The translations under genes were made by a program, and so were the position numbers. Of a DNA stretch of 64,000 bases, positions 37,230 through 46,882 are shown piece after piece. The notes under the pieces are model-generated. The model worked only from the letters and a program-made list of their open reading frames with translations. It searched no databases and had not been told where the DNA came from. Each line of letters opens with the position of its first letter. Position 1 is the stretch's first letter. The stretch is from Mumia quercus (GTDB lineage: Bacteria > Actinomycetota > Actinomycetes > Propionibacteriales > Nocardioidaceae), in NCBI RefSeq assembly GCF_025506335.1, contig NZ_JANZYO010000005.1, forward strand, positions 340,453 through 404,452. The letters run 5' to 3'.

Positions 37230-37756
37230 CCACCACGGACCCCCGACCTCCGGGGACGGTGGCGACGGTCGTCGGGTTCCTCGTGGCAGGCGTGCTCGCG
37301 GGGGTCGCGTGGGCCTGGCTCGCCGAGCCGCTGCGGTACACGGTCGTCCGGGTCGACGACCGCTCCGGGCTCAGCGCGGACGAGGTGGCGGCCTCCGCCG
37401 CGTTCGGCGTGCTCCTCACGTACGTGTGGGTGAGCGCGCTCGCGGCCGCGCTGTGGTCGGCGTTCGCCACCTGGCGCTGGGGGCGGGAGGGTGGCACCCT
37501 CGTCATCGTCCGTACGGCCCTCGGCGCGGCCGCGGCGGCGTTCGTCGCCTGGGGCGTCGGCGTGCTGCTCGGGCCGCCCACCCCCGAGGTCGGCTCGCGA
37601 CCGGCCGGTGCCGAGGTCTCCGCTCGCCTCGAGATCGATGCGTACGGCATCTTGCTCGTCTGGCCCGTGGCGGCGCTGCTGGCGCTGATCCTGGTCGCGT
37701 GGCTGACGCTTCCGCGCGAGCCGGCCGAGGAGCTCCGCGCCGTCGAGCACGCCTGA
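37226..37756 (+). CDS. Four-helix membrane protein of unknown function
   Basis: 176 residues with four hydrophobic segments (about 11-31, 54-76, 89-113 and 140-161). The layout recalls mycobacterial DUF2567 proteins, but I am not certain of the family. No enzyme motif. The GTG at 37226 overlaps the dnaE stop by 4 nt, suggesting coupled translation; a GTG at 37214 is the other candidate. Confidence 0.65.
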   Translation: MTTTDPRPPGTVATVVGFLVAGVLAGVAWAWLAEPLRYTVVRVDDRSGLSADEVAASAAFGVLLTYVWVSALAAALWSAFATWRWGREGGTLVIVRTALGAAAAAFVAWGVGVLLGPPTPEVGSRPAGAEVSARLEIDAYGILLVWPVAALLALILVAWLTLPREPAEELRAVEHA

Positions 37757-37884
37757 GTGCATCGCGGTTGTCCGCCGCGCCCGCCTGGGGCAGGGTGGAG
37801 GCAGGCCGGTGACCTCGTACGACGGCGGCCGCCTCGCGGCATCGCCTCGGCAGGAGCCGGGAACGCACGCAGAGAGGGGCGCGG

Positions 37885-39048
37885 ATGCACTTTCAGTGGC
37901 TGACCGAACAGCTTCCGTCCGACGAGATGCTGGCGACGGTGGTGATGGATGCCAGCCGGGACACCGAGAGCGGCGACAGGACCGTCGCTGCGCGATGGTC
38001 GGAGCTTCGCAAGTCGCTGGACGGTGCGGGCATCACGAAGGAGATGGCGGGCGTCCTCGAGGAGCAGGCGCTGCAGCCGACGCGCGGTGCCGGGCCGCAC
38101 GGGCGCCTGATCGTCGCGGGGGAGAGCGGGGTCCTGATGGACCGCCTGCTGCTGTTCCCGCCGCGCAAGGACGAGGCCGTGCTCTCGATGGGTCCGGACG
38201 TGTTCGCCCTGGCCCGCGAGGCCGACGACACCGTCCGCTACCTGCTCGCGGAGATCGACCGTACGGGCGCCGACGTCACGCTCTACGACTCGACGTCGGG
38301 AGCCGTCGGCGGTGAGCCGCACCGCGAGCGCGTGGACGGCAGCCACGACGTCCTGAACAAGATCCGGGGCGGAGGGCTGTCCCACAAGCGGATCGAGAGC
38401 AGGGTCGAGGACTCCTGGGAGCGCAACGCCGAGACGGTGGCTGCCGACCTCGACCGGATCGTGACGGAGCGTCGCCCGGACCTGCTCGTGGTGACGGGTG
38501 ACGTACGGGCGGTGGCGCTGGTGCAGGCGGCGCTCGGCGCGGCCGCCCGCGAGATCACCGAGCACGTTCCCGGCGGGTCGCGCAACAACGAGGTCCACAG
38601 CGCGTTCGAGGCGCGCGTCGACGAGGCGCTGGAGGCGTTCCGGATCCGCCGGCGCGAGGCCGTGATCGGCCGCTTCCGCCAGGAGCTGGGACGCAACGCG
38701 ATGGCCGTCACCGGTCTCAACCGCGTGCTCGACGCGCTGCGCAAGGCCCAGGTCGAGGAGCTGCTGATCTCCGATCCGGTCGCGGGCCCGGTGAGCACGC
38801 TGGCCGACACGAAGGTCTGGGTGGGAGACAAGCCGCTCGAGCTGTCGATGCACCGCGACGAGATCCGTCAGCTGTCCTCCGGCGATGCGCGGGCGCGCCG
38901 CGCCGATCTCGCGCTCGGCACGGCCGCCGCCGTCCAGGACGCGGGGATCACGATCGTCTACCACGACGACGAGATCCTCACCGACGGGATCGGAGCGCTG
39001 CTGCGTTGGGATCCGGCCAAGCCGTCCGGGGTGGTCGAGCCCGGCTGA
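37885..39048 (+). CDS. baeRF-type eRF1-like protein (Rv2629-like)
   Basis: 387 residues. The middle and C-terminal parts look like archaeal/eukaryotic release factor 1 domains 2 and 3: VVTGDVRAVALVQAAL with HVPGGSRNNEVHSAFEARVDEAL, then AVTGLNRVLDALRKAQVEELLISDP. The N-terminal THLHV-type opening of classical RF1 and a GGQ motif are not seen. Such bacterial eRF1-like proteins (baeRF) are related to the Vms1 tRNA-cleaving family and are thought to act on stalled ribosomes; activity here is inference. GAGGGG precedes the ATG. It is convergent with ybaK, with only 3 nt between stop codons. Confidence 0.75.
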   Translation: MHFQWLTEQLPSDEMLATVVMDASRDTESGDRTVAARWSELRKSLDGAGITKEMAGVLEEQALQPTRGAGPHGRLIVAGESGVLMDRLLLFPPRKDEAVLSMGPDVFALAREADDTVRYLLAEIDRTGADVTLYDSTSGAVGGEPHRERVDGSHDVLNKIRGGGLSHKRIESRVEDSWERNAETVAADLDRIVTERRPDLLVVTGDVRAVALVQAALGAAAREITEHVPGGSRNNEVHSAFEARVDEALEAFRIRRREAVIGRFRQELGRNAMAVTGLNRVLDALRKAQVEELLISDPVAGPVSTLADTKVWVGDKPLELSMHRDEIRQLSSGDARARRADLALGTAAAVQDAGITIVYHDDEILTDGIGALLRWDPAKPSGVVEPG

Positions 39049-39051
39049 CGC

Positions 39052-39540
39052 CTAGCGGCGGGCGATCGGGGCGAGGGCGGCGCGGGTGAGTGCGACGAGG
39101 TCCGCAGGTGCGAGGCCGACGTCGTACCCGCGCCGCCCACCTGAGACGTACACGACGTCCCACTCCTCGGCGCTCGCGTCCACCACGGTCCGCAGCGCCC
39201 GCTTCTGGCCGAGCGGCGAGATCCCTCCGACGACGTAGCCGGTCACCCGCTCGGCCAGCGCCGGGTCGGCCATCGCGGCCTTCTTCGCGCCGACCGCCTT
39301 GGCGAGACCCTTGAGGTCCAGCTGGGCGTCGACGGGGACCACACCGACGACGAGCGTCCCGTCGCAGTCGGCGAGCAGCGTCTTGAACACCTGCGCGACC
39401 GGCACGCCGAGCGCCTCGGCCGCCTCGAGGCCGTACGAGGTGGCGCGGGGGTCGTGCGCGTACGGGTGCGCCGTCCAGGGCACGCCGGACTTCTCCAGCA
39501 CGCGGGTCGCGGGCGTGCCGGTGGACTGCTTCTTTGCCAT
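39052..39540 (-). CDS. ybaK: Cys-tRNA(Pro)/Cys-tRNA(Cys) deacylase YbaK
   Basis: 162 residues with the full YbaK pattern: TPATRVLEKSGVPW, the catalytic-Lys segment VFKTLLADCDG, VAVGAKKA-like helix and VGGISPLGQKR. It removes cysteine misattached to tRNAPro. This is the second YbaK-domain protein in the window; unlike the one at 1611-2111 it retains the Lys. It follows the LON-domain gene by 12 nt and has a GGAGA ribosome-binding site. Confidence 0.92.
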   Translation of the reverse strand: MAKKQSTGTPATRVLEKSGVPWTAHPYAHDPRATSYGLEAAEALGVPVAQVFKTLLADCDGTLVVGVVPVDAQLDLKGLAKAVGAKKAAMADPALAERVTGYVVGGISPLGQKRALRTVVDASAEEWDVVYVSGGRRGYDVGLAPADLVALTRAALAPIARR

Positions 39541-39552
39541 GGGTCTCCGAGA

Positions 39553-40215
39553 TCAGTTGGGGGACCAGGACGTCCGGGCGACGTCGACGGCGGGGAGGCT
39601 GGGGACCGCGCGCATCGCGGCGATCTCGGTCAGCATCAGGTGGTGGTAGTAGCGCAGGCGCTCGGCGGCGTCGTCGGCCTCGAGGAGCTCCTGGCGGTCG
39701 GGGAGCGTGAGGACGGCGCTGGAGGCCAGCAGGTACGAGAGGTCGACCGGGTCGCCCGGGAGCTCCTCGACCTGGGCGTCGAGCCGGAAGCGGTTGAGCT
39801 CGGTGCGGTAGGCGTCGAAGACCGCGTGGGCGCGGTCGGCGGCCTGGTCCACGCCCTCGCCGACGGGCTCGTCGAGGTCCTCGACGTGGCCCCACATGAA
39901 GCTCTCGCCGGTGACCCCGGCGTCGAGGCGGATCCGCCCCAGCGCGTCCACGGTGAGGTCGTACCGGCCGTCGTCGTAGCCGGTCACGTCGGTGAGGACG
40001 ACCTCGACACCGACCCGGTGGATCGACTGGACGCCGCTCTCGCCGACCTCGTACCCCTCGCGGATCGACACGATGCCGAAGCGCCGCTCGGCCTCGGGCA
40101 GCGTCAGCAGGTAGGCGACGAGGTCGCGGTAGCGGTCCTCGAAGACGTGCAGCGACAGCGTCTGTCCGGGAAGGACGACGCTCCCGAGCGGAAAGAGCGG
40201 GATCGAGCGGGCCAC
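39553..40215 (-). CDS. LON peptidase substrate-binding (LAN) domain protein
   Basis: 220 residues beginning IPLFPLGSVVLPGQTLSLHV, the classical start of the Lon N-terminal domain, with the domain covering roughly 4-200. No AAA+ or Ser-Lys protease part is present, so it is a stand-alone LON-N protein. Such proteins are common in actinobacteria; function unknown, possibly substrate recognition. The GTG at 40215 lies 6 nt after a -10 TAGGCT, so the mRNA is probably leaderless. Confidence 0.87.
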   Translation of the reverse strand: MARSIPLFPLGSVVLPGQTLSLHVFEDRYRDLVAYLLTLPEAERRFGIVSIREGYEVGESGVQSIHRVGVEVVLTDVTGYDDGRYDLTVDALGRIRLDAGVTGESFMWGHVEDLDEPVGEGVDQAADRAHAVFDAYRTELNRFRLDAQVEELPGDPVDLSYLLASSAVLTLPDRQELLEADDAAERLRYYHHLMLTEIAAMRAVPSLPAVDVARTSWSPN

Positions 40216-40221
40216 CTCGCC

Positions 40222-40227
40222 AGCCTA
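40222..40227 (-). promoter_or_regulatory. -10 element of a leaderless promoter for the LON-domain gene
   Basis: TAGGCT on the minus strand with 6 nt to the GTG at 40215. It shares the 93-nt region 40216-40308 with the divergent hisD promoter. Confidence 0.5.
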
Positions 40228-40296
40228 ACCACGCCGGGCGGTCAGGAGCGCCGTATCAACGGCTGCCGTGGTGGGTGTCGCCCCGCGTACCGTCCG

Positions 40297-40302
40297 TAGA
40301 CT
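40297..40302 (+). promoter_or_regulatory. -10 element of a leaderless promoter for hisD
   Basis: TAGACT, 6 nt before the hisD ATG at 40309. No ribosome-binding site is present, which supports a leaderless transcript for the his genes. Confidence 0.55.
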
Positions 40303-40308
40303 TGAGTC

Positions 40309-41634
40309 ATGATCCGTCGCACCGACCTGCGGGACACCCCTGCGGGCACGACCGCCGCGCAGTACCGCGCGATGCTCCCGCGCGCGCCGTTCGACGTCGA
40401 GGCGGCCGTCGCCGTCGTCCGGCCGATCGTCGACGACGTACGACACCGGGGCGTCGAGGCAGTCCTGGATGCGACGGAGCGGTTCGACCACGTACGCCGC
40501 GAGACCCTCGCGGTCGACCCCGCCGAGACGCGCGCGGCGCTCGAGGCTCTCGCGCCGGACGTCCGCGCGGCGCTGGAGGAGTCGATCTCCCGGCTGCGCG
40601 CCACCTGCGAGGCCGAGCTCGAGTCCGACGTCGTGACCGAGGTCGCTCCCGGGGCGCGGGTGGAGCGTCGCATCGTCCCCGTCGGCCGGGTTGGGCTCTA
40701 CGTGCCGGGCGGCCTGGCGCCGCTGGTCTCCAGCGTCATCATGAACGTCGTCCCCGCCCAGGTCGCCGGGGTGGCGTCGCTGGCGCTCGCGACCCCACCG
40801 CAGCAGGAGTTCGGCGGTGCCCCGCACCCGACGGTGCTGGCGGCGTGCGCGCTGCTCGGCGTCGAGGAGGTGTACGCGGTGGGCGGCGCCCAGGCCATCG
40901 CGATGTTCGCCTACGGCGCAGGCCCGTGCGAGCCGGTCGACCTGGTCACCGGACCCGGCAACATCTACGTGGTCGCGGCCAAGCGGATCGTCCAGAGCGT
41001 GACCGGCATCGACTCCGAGGCGGGCCCGACCGAGATCGCGATCCTCGCCGACGACACCGCCGACCCGGCGTTCGTCGCCGCCGACCTCATCAGCCAGGCC
41101 GAGCACGACCCGCTCGCCGCCGCGGTGCTGGTGACGCCGAGCGCCACGCTCGCCGACGCCGTCGACACCGAGCTCGCCCGCCAGGTCCCGGCGGCCAAGC
41201 ACGCCGAGCGCATCGAGACCGCACTGACGTCGCCGCAGTCGGCGACCGTGCTGGTGCGTGACGTCGCGCAGGGGCTCGACGTCGTCAACGCCTACGCGGC
41301 CGAGCACCTCGAGATCCAGACCGCGGACGCCGCGACGGTGGCCGGGGCTGTGACGAACGCCGGTGCGGTGTTCGTCGGTGGCTGGTCGCCTGTCTCGCTC
41401 GGCGACTACGCCGCCGGCTCGAACCACGTGCTCCCCACCGCGGGCTGCGCGTGCCACTCGTCGGGGCTGTCGGTGCGCTCCTTCTGCAAGAGCATGCAGG
41501 TCGTCTCGTACGACGAGCGCGCGCTGCGTCAGATCGGGCCCCAGGTCGTCGTCCTCGCCGAGGCGGAGGACCTTCCCTCGCACGGCGCGGCCGTGACGGT
41601 GCGCCTCGACGCACCCGAGGGGAGCGCCTCGTGA
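40309..41634 (+). CDS. hisD: Histidinol dehydrogenase
   Basis: 441 residues. [45 protein letters not shown] and [10 protein letters not shown] are HisD landmarks; the last contains a Zn-site His. It oxidises L-histidinol to L-histidine in two NAD-dependent steps, the end of the pathway. First gene of hisD-hisC-hisB-hisH. Stop overlaps hisC by GTGA. Confidence 0.96.
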   Translation: MIRRTDLRDTPAGTTAAQYRAMLPRAPFDVEAAVAVVRPIVDDVRHRGVEAVLDATERFDHVRRETLAVDPAETRAALEALAPDVRAALEESISRLRATCEAELESDVVTEVAPGARVERRIVPVGRVGLYVPGGLAPLVSSVIMNVVPAQVAGVASLALATPPQQEFGGAPHPTVLAACALLGVEEVYAVGGAQAIAMFAYGAGPCEPVDLVTGPGNIYVVAAKRIVQSVTGIDSEAGPTEIAILADDTADPAFVAADLISQAEHDPLAAAVLVTPSATLADAVDTELARQVPAAKHAERIETALTSPQSATVLVRDVAQGLDVVNAYAAEHLEIQTADAATVAGAVTNAGAVFVGGWSPVSLGDYAAGSNHVLPTAGCACHSSGLSVRSFCKSMQVVSYDERALRQIGPQVVVLAEAEDLPSHGAAVTVRLDAPEGSAS

Positions 41635-42734
41635 GCGTCCCCGACTGGGTGCCGATCCGCGACGACCTGCGCCCGTACGAGCCGTACGGCGCGCCTCAGC
41701 TGGACGTGCCGGTCCAGCTGAACGTCAACGAGAACCCGTACGGCCCGTCCAAGGCCACCGCCGACGAGATCGCGGAGTCGCTGCGTACGGCAGCGACCGA
41801 GCTCAACCGCTACCCCGACCGGGAGGCGTGGGCGCTGCGCGAGGCGCTCGCGGAATACCTCGGGCACGGCCTGAACGCAGGCTCGGTCTGGGCCGCGAAC
41901 GGGTCGAACGAGATCATGCAGCAGATCCTGCAGGCCTTCGGGGGCCCCGGTCGTACGGCTGCGTCGTTCACGCCGACGTACTCGATGTATCCCGAGTACG
42001 CCCGCAACACCCACACCCGGTGGGTCGTCGGGCGCCGCGCGGAGGACTTCACCTTCGATGTCGAGGCCGCGCTGGCGCTGATCGCCGAGGAGCAGCCGGA
42101 CGTGGTGCTGCTCGCCTCGCCCAACAACCCGACGGGGGAGTCGCTGACGCTCGAGGCGGTCCGCGCCGTCTGCGACGCGGCGCCCGGCATCGTGGTCCTC
42201 GACGAGGCGTACGCGGAGTTCCGGCGGCCGGACACGCCGACGGCGCTGTCGGTGCTGGCCGACTACCCGCGGCTGGTCGTCACGCGCACCATGAGCAAGG
42301 CGTTCGCCTTCGCCGGAGGGCGCCTCGGCTACCTGGCAGCGGACCCGGCGGTCGTCGACGCGCTGCGCATCGTGCGCTTGCCGTACCACCTCTCGACGGT
42401 CACCCAGACCGTCGCACTGGCGGCCCTGCGCCACGCCGACGAGATGCTTGCCCGGGTCGCCGAGCTCCGCGCGACGCGCGACGAGACCGCGGCCTGGCTG
42501 CGCGCGCAAGGCCATGACGTCGTCGACTCGGACGCCAACTTCATCCTCTTCGGCACCTTTGCCGACCGCCACGCCGTGTGGCAAGGCCTGCTCGACCGCG
42601 GTGTCCTGATCCGGGAGACCGGCCCCGACGGCTGGCTGCGCGTCAGCATCGGGACGCCCGAGGAGATGGCCGCCTTCCGCACCGCCCTGACCGCCACCCT
42701 GGCCACCCCCGCACCCCGCGAGGAGAACGCATGA
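41631..42734 (+). CDS. hisC: Histidinol-phosphate aminotransferase
   Basis: 367 residues, class II PLP aminotransferase. The PLP Lys is Lys223 in [28 protein letters not shown] and [11 protein letters not shown] are typical of HisC. It converts imidazole acetol phosphate to histidinol phosphate. The GTG at 41631 overlaps the hisD stop; start codons farther upstream would run into hisD. Confidence 0.95.
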   Translation: MSVPDWVPIRDDLRPYEPYGAPQLDVPVQLNVNENPYGPSKATADEIAESLRTAATELNRYPDREAWALREALAEYLGHGLNAGSVWAANGSNEIMQQILQAFGGPGRTAASFTPTYSMYPEYARNTHTRWVVGRRAEDFTFDVEAALALIAEEQPDVVLLASPNNPTGESLTLEAVRAVCDAAPGIVVLDEAYAEFRRPDTPTALSVLADYPRLVVTRTMSKAFAFAGGRLGYLAADPAVVDALRIVRLPYHLSTVTQTVALAALRHADEMLARVAELRATRDETAAWLRAQGHDVVDSDANFILFGTFADRHAVWQGLLDRGVLIRETGPDGWLRVSIGTPEEMAAFRTALTATLATPAPREENA

Positions 42735-43354
42735 CCACCACGATCGAGACCACCGGCCCTCGACGGGCCCGCGTCGAGCGCAAGACGTCCGAGTCCCACG
42801 TGGTGGTCGAGGTCGACCTCGACGGGACCGGGACCCACGACATCGCGACGGGGGTCGGGTTCTACGACCACATGCTGACGGCGCTGTCGCGGCACTCGCT
42901 GATCGACCTCACGGTCCGCTCGGAGGGAGACCTCCACATCGACGCCCACCACACGGTCGAGGACACCGCGATCTGCATCGGTGAGGCGATCAAGGCGGCG
43001 CTGGGCGACAAGGCGGGCATCCGACGCTACGGCGACGCGCTCGTCCCGCTCGACGAGGCGCTCGCGCAGGCCGTCGTCGACGTGTCCGGCCGGCCCTACT
43101 TCGTGCACTCGGGCGAGCCGGACTCGCAGGTCACGGTCGTCATCGGCGGCCAGTACAGCGGATCGCTGACCCAGCACGTCCTCGAGTCGCTCGCGCACCA
43201 CGCCGGGCTCACGATGCACGTGCGTCTGGTCGCCGGTCGCGACCCGCACCACATCGCCGAGGCTCAGTACAAGGCCGTGGCACGCGCGCTGCGCCAGGCC
43301 GTCGAGCGCGATCCCCGCGAGACCGGCGTCCCCAGCACGAAGGGGGCGCTCTAG
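42731..43354 (+). CDS. hisB: Imidazoleglycerol-phosphate dehydratase
   Basis: 207 residues, monofunctional HisB length. The Mn-binding His clusters are [30 protein letters not shown]-type and [14 protein letters not shown]. It dehydrates imidazoleglycerol phosphate. ATGA overlap with hisC; hisH starts immediately after its stop codon. Confidence 0.95.
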   Translation: MTTTIETTGPRRARVERKTSESHVVVEVDLDGTGTHDIATGVGFYDHMLTALSRHSLIDLTVRSEGDLHIDAHHTVEDTAICIGEAIKAALGDKAGIRRYGDALVPLDEALAQAVVDVSGRPYFVHSGEPDSQVTVVIGGQYSGSLTQHVLESLAHHAGLTMHVRLVAGRDPHHIAEAQYKAVARALRQAVERDPRETGVPSTKGAL

Positions 43355-43990
43355 GTGGGCGCGGACGTCGTCGTGCTCGACTATGGGTCGGGCAACCTGC
43401 GTTCTGCCGTACGGGCGATGGAGCGGGCGGGCGCCGACGTCACGCTGACCGCGGACTTCGACACGGCGCTGGAGGCCAAGGGCCTCGTCGTCCCTGGGGT
43501 CGGCGCGTTCGCCGCGTGCATGCAGGGACTGCGCGCGGTCCGCGGCGACCGGGTGATCGGACGGCGTCTGGCCGGCGGCCGCCCGGTGCTCGGGATCTGC
43601 GTGGGCATGCAGATCCTCTTCGAGACCGGGATCGAGCACGGCGTGACGACGGACGGCTGCGGCGAGTGGCCGGGGACCGTCGAGCGCATCGAGGCCGACA
43701 TCGTGCCCCACATGGGCTGGAACACCGTCGAGGTCCCGACCGGTTCGACGCTCTTCGACGGGATCGAGGACGAGCGGTTCTACTTCGTGCACTCCTACGG
43801 CGTCCGGCACTGGGAGCTCGACGACACGCACCCGTCGATGCCGGCACGCGTGACGTGGACCTCGTACGGGGGCGACCGCTTCGTGGCGGCAGCCGAGAAC
43901 GGCCCGCTGTCGGCGACGCAGTTCCACCCGGAGAAGTCCGGCGACGCGGGTGCTGCGCTGCTGCGCAACTGGGTGACGTCGCTCTCCTGA
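43355..43990 (+). CDS. hisH: Imidazole glycerol phosphate synthase glutaminase subunit
   Basis: 211 residues, class I glutamine amidotransferase. Catalytic Cys82 is in LGICVGMQ, with His191 and Glu193 in TQFHPEKS. It supplies ammonia to HisF. The GTG start follows hisB with no gap. Its partner hisF lies 2.1 kb downstream, beyond an unrelated oxidoreductase gene. Confidence 0.95.
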   Translation: MGADVVVLDYGSGNLRSAVRAMERAGADVTLTADFDTALEAKGLVVPGVGAFAACMQGLRAVRGDRVIGRRLAGGRPVLGICVGMQILFETGIEHGVTTDGCGEWPGTVERIEADIVPHMGWNTVEVPTGSTLFDGIEDERFYFVHSYGVRHWELDDTHPSMPARVTWTSYGGDRFVAAAENGPLSATQFHPEKSGDAGAALLRNWVTSLS

Positions 43991-44055
43991 GCGGCGCGGG
44001 GGCGCGGGTTGCGTTCAGGCCGCACGAAACCCTGACCGTACGGTCCGGGCGGGCC

Positions 44056-44061
44056 TAGCCT
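44056..44061 (+). promoter_or_regulatory. -10 element of a leaderless promoter for the molybdopterin oxidoreductase
   Basis: TAGCCT followed by exactly 7 nt and then ATG 44069. It suggests the oxidoreductase has its own promoter inside the his gene cluster. Confidence 0.5.
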
Positions 44062-44068
44062 CGCGGGC

Positions 44069-45304
44069 ATGTCGCCCGATCCTGCGCCCACGCCCGCCCT
44101 CGCGCGGCGCGACGTCCTCCGCCTCGGTGCCGGTGCTGCCGCCACCCTCGTCGCTGCCGGCACGCTCGGCGCCGGGCAGGCGCTGGCGGCGCCCTCCGTG
44201 CTGACGACGCCGACCGGTCCGATCCTCAAGCCGCTCCCGCCGGAGTGGTTCGTCACGTACGGGACGAACGCCGAGATGCGGTGGGACGCGGTCGACCCTC
44301 GCCAGTACCTCACGTCTGCCGAGCGGTTGTTCGTGCGCAACCACACGCGGACGCCCACGATCGACGCGTCGTCGTACGCGCTGCGCATCCATGGCGACGG
44401 GCTGGCCGACCCTCGTTCGCCGGAGCGCGCTCACGTCCTGTCCTACCGCGACCTGCTGCGCCTTCCCTCTCGCACGGTGACGAGCCTGCTCGAGTGCACG
44501 GGCAACGGGCGCAGCTTCTTCGCCAGCCAGCAGGGCACCCCTGCGAGCGGGACGGCATGGGGGCTCGGAGCCGTCGGCACGGTGCGGTGGACGGGCGTCC
44601 CGCTCGGCACCGTGCTGAGGGCCCTCGGGGTGCGCCGCGACGCGGTGGACGTCCAGGCCTCGGGGCTGGACGACCCGTTCGTGAGCGGGGGAGTCGACTA
44701 CGGCCGCGTCCGTCGGCCCTTCCCGGTGGCGAAGGCGCTCGACGACGCCCTGCTGGTCTACGCGATGAACGGCCGTCCGCTGCTGCCCGACCACGGCTTC
44801 CCCGTAAGGCTGCTGCTGCCCGGCTGGGTCGGGATCGCCAACATCAAGTGGCTCGGCGAGCTGGAGGTGTCGCGTGCGTCGCTGACGTCGCCCTGGAACA
44901 CCAAGTGGTACCGGATGACCGGAGGCGCCTACCCGAGCGACGCGCCGCCGCTGACGGTGATGCCGGTGAAGTCGGCCTTCGAGCTCGCCCGCGACGCGGT
45001 GCTGCCCGCCGGTCGCCGTACGGTCCTGACCGGGCGCGCCTGGTCGGGCGCGGGCCGCGTCACGCGTGTCGAGGTCAGCACCGACGGCGGAGCGTCGTGG
45101 GGCGACGCGCGGCTGACGCGCCGCGGGCACGGCGGCGGCTGGGCCCAGTGGGCGTACCCGTGGCGGCCGCGCACCACCGGCTCGCACGTGCTCCTCGCCC
45201 GCGCCACCGACAGCACCGGACAGACGCAGCCCGACACCGTGCCCTTCAACGACAACGGCTACCTGTTCTGGGCGGTCGTCCGGCACCCCGTCTCGGTGGC
45301 GTGA
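44069..45304 (+). CDS. Tat-exported sulfite oxidase-like molybdopterin enzyme
   Basis: 411 residues. A twin-arginine signal (RR at 13-14, then [11 protein letters not shown] and an Ala-rich core ending near AALA) is followed by an oxidoreductase molybdopterin-binding domain with the presumed Mo-ligand Cys143 in [12 protein letters not shown], and a C-terminal Mo-co dimerisation domain (about 290-400, [13 protein letters not shown]). No haem domain is present, so it is not a complete animal-type sulfite oxidase. Substrate unknown; sulfite or a protein methionine sulfoxide are possibilities. It splits the his genes and is apparently independently transcribed. Confidence 0.88.
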   Translation: MSPDPAPTPALARRDVLRLGAGAAATLVAAGTLGAGQALAAPSVLTTPTGPILKPLPPEWFVTYGTNAEMRWDAVDPRQYLTSAERLFVRNHTRTPTIDASSYALRIHGDGLADPRSPERAHVLSYRDLLRLPSRTVTSLLECTGNGRSFFASQQGTPASGTAWGLGAVGTVRWTGVPLGTVLRALGVRRDAVDVQASGLDDPFVSGGVDYGRVRRPFPVAKALDDALLVYAMNGRPLLPDHGFPVRLLLPGWVGIANIKWLGELEVSRASLTSPWNTKWYRMTGGAYPSDAPPLTVMPVKSAFELARDAVLPAGRRTVLTGRAWSGAGRVTRVEVSTDGGASWGDARLTRRGHGGGWAQWAYPWRPRTTGSHVLLARATDSTGQTQPDTVPFNDNGYLFWAVVRHPVSVA

Positions 45305-45355
45305 CGCCGCGGCGTCCGCGTCCTGGGCGCGAGGAGTCCTGTCGGCGACGGTCAG

Positions 45356-45361
45356 TACGAT
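45356..45361 (+). promoter_or_regulatory. -10 element of a leaderless promoter for priA
   Basis: TACGAT, 7 nt before the GTG at 45369. It would restart his transcription after the inserted oxidoreductase gene. Confidence 0.5.
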
Positions 45362-45368
45362 CGAGGAC

Positions 45369-46124
45369 GTGACCACGCTCGAGCTCCTCCCCGCCGTCGA
45401 CATCATCGAAGGACAGGCCGTCCAGCTCGTCCAGGGGGTGGCCGGCTCCGAGAAGACCTTCGGTGACCCCCTCGCCGCAGCACGGCGCTGGCAGGACGGC
45501 GGCTCGCAGTGGCTGCATCTCGTCGACCTTGACGCCGCCTTCGGACGCGGCTCCAACGCCGAGCTGCTCGCCGAGATCGTCGCCTCCGTCGACATGGCGG
45601 TCGAGATGTCTGGTGGCATCCGCGACGACGCCTCGCTCGAGCGCGCGATGGCGACGGGCTGCCGGCGCGTCAACATCGGCACCGCCGCCCTCGAGGACCC
45701 TGACTGGTGCGCGAAGGCGATCGCCACGTACGGGGACCGGGTGGCCGTCGGCCTCGACGTCCGCGGCCGTACGCTCGCCGCGCGCGGGTGGACCCGCGAG
45801 GGTGGCGACCTGTACGAGGTGCTGGCCCGGCTCGACGCCGAGGGCTGCGCCCGCTACGTCGTCACCGACGTCAACAAGGACGGGATGCTCCAGGGCCCCA
45901 ACCTCCAGCTCCTGCGCGACGTCTGCGCCGCGACCGACCGTCCTGTGGTCGCCTCCGGCGGCGTGACCACGCTCGACGACCTGCGCGCGATCGCAGGGCT
46001 CGTGGACGAGGGGGTGGAGGGCGCGATCATCGGCACGGCGCTCTACGCCGGCAACTTCACGCTCCCCGACGCCCTCGCGGCAGTCGCCCAGATCGGCGAG
46101 CGCACCGAGGGCTCGGCCTCGTGA
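45369..46124 (+). CDS. priA: Phosphoribosyl isomerase PriA (HisA, possibly also TrpF)
   Basis: 251-residue (beta-alpha)8 barrel. Catalytic aspartates are Asp11 (LLPAVD) and Asp171 (VTDVNKDG). Similarity to Streptomyces PriA is high ([37 protein letters not shown]). PriA isomerises ProFAR for histidine and, in most actinobacteria, PRA for tryptophan; no trpF is in the window, though it could lie elsewhere. Residue 19 is Gln in AVQLVQG where the M. tuberculosis and Streptomyces proteins I recall have Arg, so the second activity should not be taken for granted. Confidence 0.88.
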   Translation: MTTLELLPAVDIIEGQAVQLVQGVAGSEKTFGDPLAAARRWQDGGSQWLHLVDLDAAFGRGSNAELLAEIVASVDMAVEMSGGIRDDASLERAMATGCRRVNIGTAALEDPDWCAKAIATYGDRVAVGLDVRGRTLAARGWTREGGDLYEVLARLDAEGCARYVVTDVNKDGMLQGPNLQLLRDVCAATDRPVVASGGVTTLDDLRAIAGLVDEGVEGAIIGTALYAGNFTLPDALAAVAQIGERTEGSAS

Positions 46125-46882
46125 GCCTGGCCGTCCGCGTCATCCCGTGCCTGGACGTCGACGCCGGTCGCGTCGTGAAGGGCGTCAACTTCGTCGACCT
46201 CCGTGATGCCGGGGACCCGGTGGAGATGGCCCGCGTCTACGACGTCGAGGGTGCCGACGAACTGACCTTCCTCGACATCACCGCCTCCTCCGACGCGCGC
46301 GCGACGACGTTCGAGGTCGTGTCGGAGACGGCCGAGCAGGTGTTCATCCCGCTCACGGTCGGAGGCGGCGTGCGGTCCGTCGACGACGTCGACCGTCTGC
46401 TGCGCGCCGGCGCCGACAAGGTCGGCGTCAACACCGCCGCGCTCCAGCGTCCCGAGCTGATCGCCGAGATCGCGCAGCGGTTCGGCAACCAGGTCCTCGT
46501 CCTGAGCGTCGATGCGCGGCGCGCCGCCGACCAGCCGTCCGGCTTCGAGGTGACGACCCACGGAGGGCGGACCTCGGCCGGTCGCGACGCGATCGCGTGG
46601 GTGCGCACCGCCACCGAGCTCGGCATCGGGGAGGTCCTGCTCAACTCGATGGACGCCGACGGCACACGTGACGGGTTCGACCTCGAGATGATCCGTGCGG
46701 CCCGCGCCGTCACGCACGTGCCGCTGATCGCCAGCGGTGGAGCAGGCACGCCCGCCCACTTCTGCGAGGCCGTCGACGCCGGTGCCGACGCACTGCTCGC
46801 GGCCAGCGTCTTCCACTTCGGTGTCCTCACGATCGGTCAGGTCAAGGACGCACTCCGCGCCGCCGGGCACGTCGTACGGTGA
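46121..46882 (+). CDS. hisF: Imidazole glycerol phosphate synthase cyclase subunit
   Basis: 253 residues. [20 protein letters not shown] holds the catalytic Asp12, and [14 protein letters not shown] holds the second Asp near 131. [11 protein letters not shown] and [11 protein letters not shown] are phosphate-binding loops. It joins PRFAR with ammonia from HisH. GTGA overlap with priA at the start and with the ABC transporter gene at the end. Confidence 0.95.
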   Translation: MSLAVRVIPCLDVDAGRVVKGVNFVDLRDAGDPVEMARVYDVEGADELTFLDITASSDARATTFEVVSETAEQVFIPLTVGGGVRSVDDVDRLLRAGADKVGVNTAALQRPELIAEIAQRFGNQVLVLSVDARRAADQPSGFEVTTHGGRTSAGRDAIAWVRTATELGIGEVLLNSMDADGTRDGFDLEMIRAARAVTHVPLIASGGAGTPAHFCEAVDAGADALLAASVFHFGVLTIGQVKDALRAAGHVVR

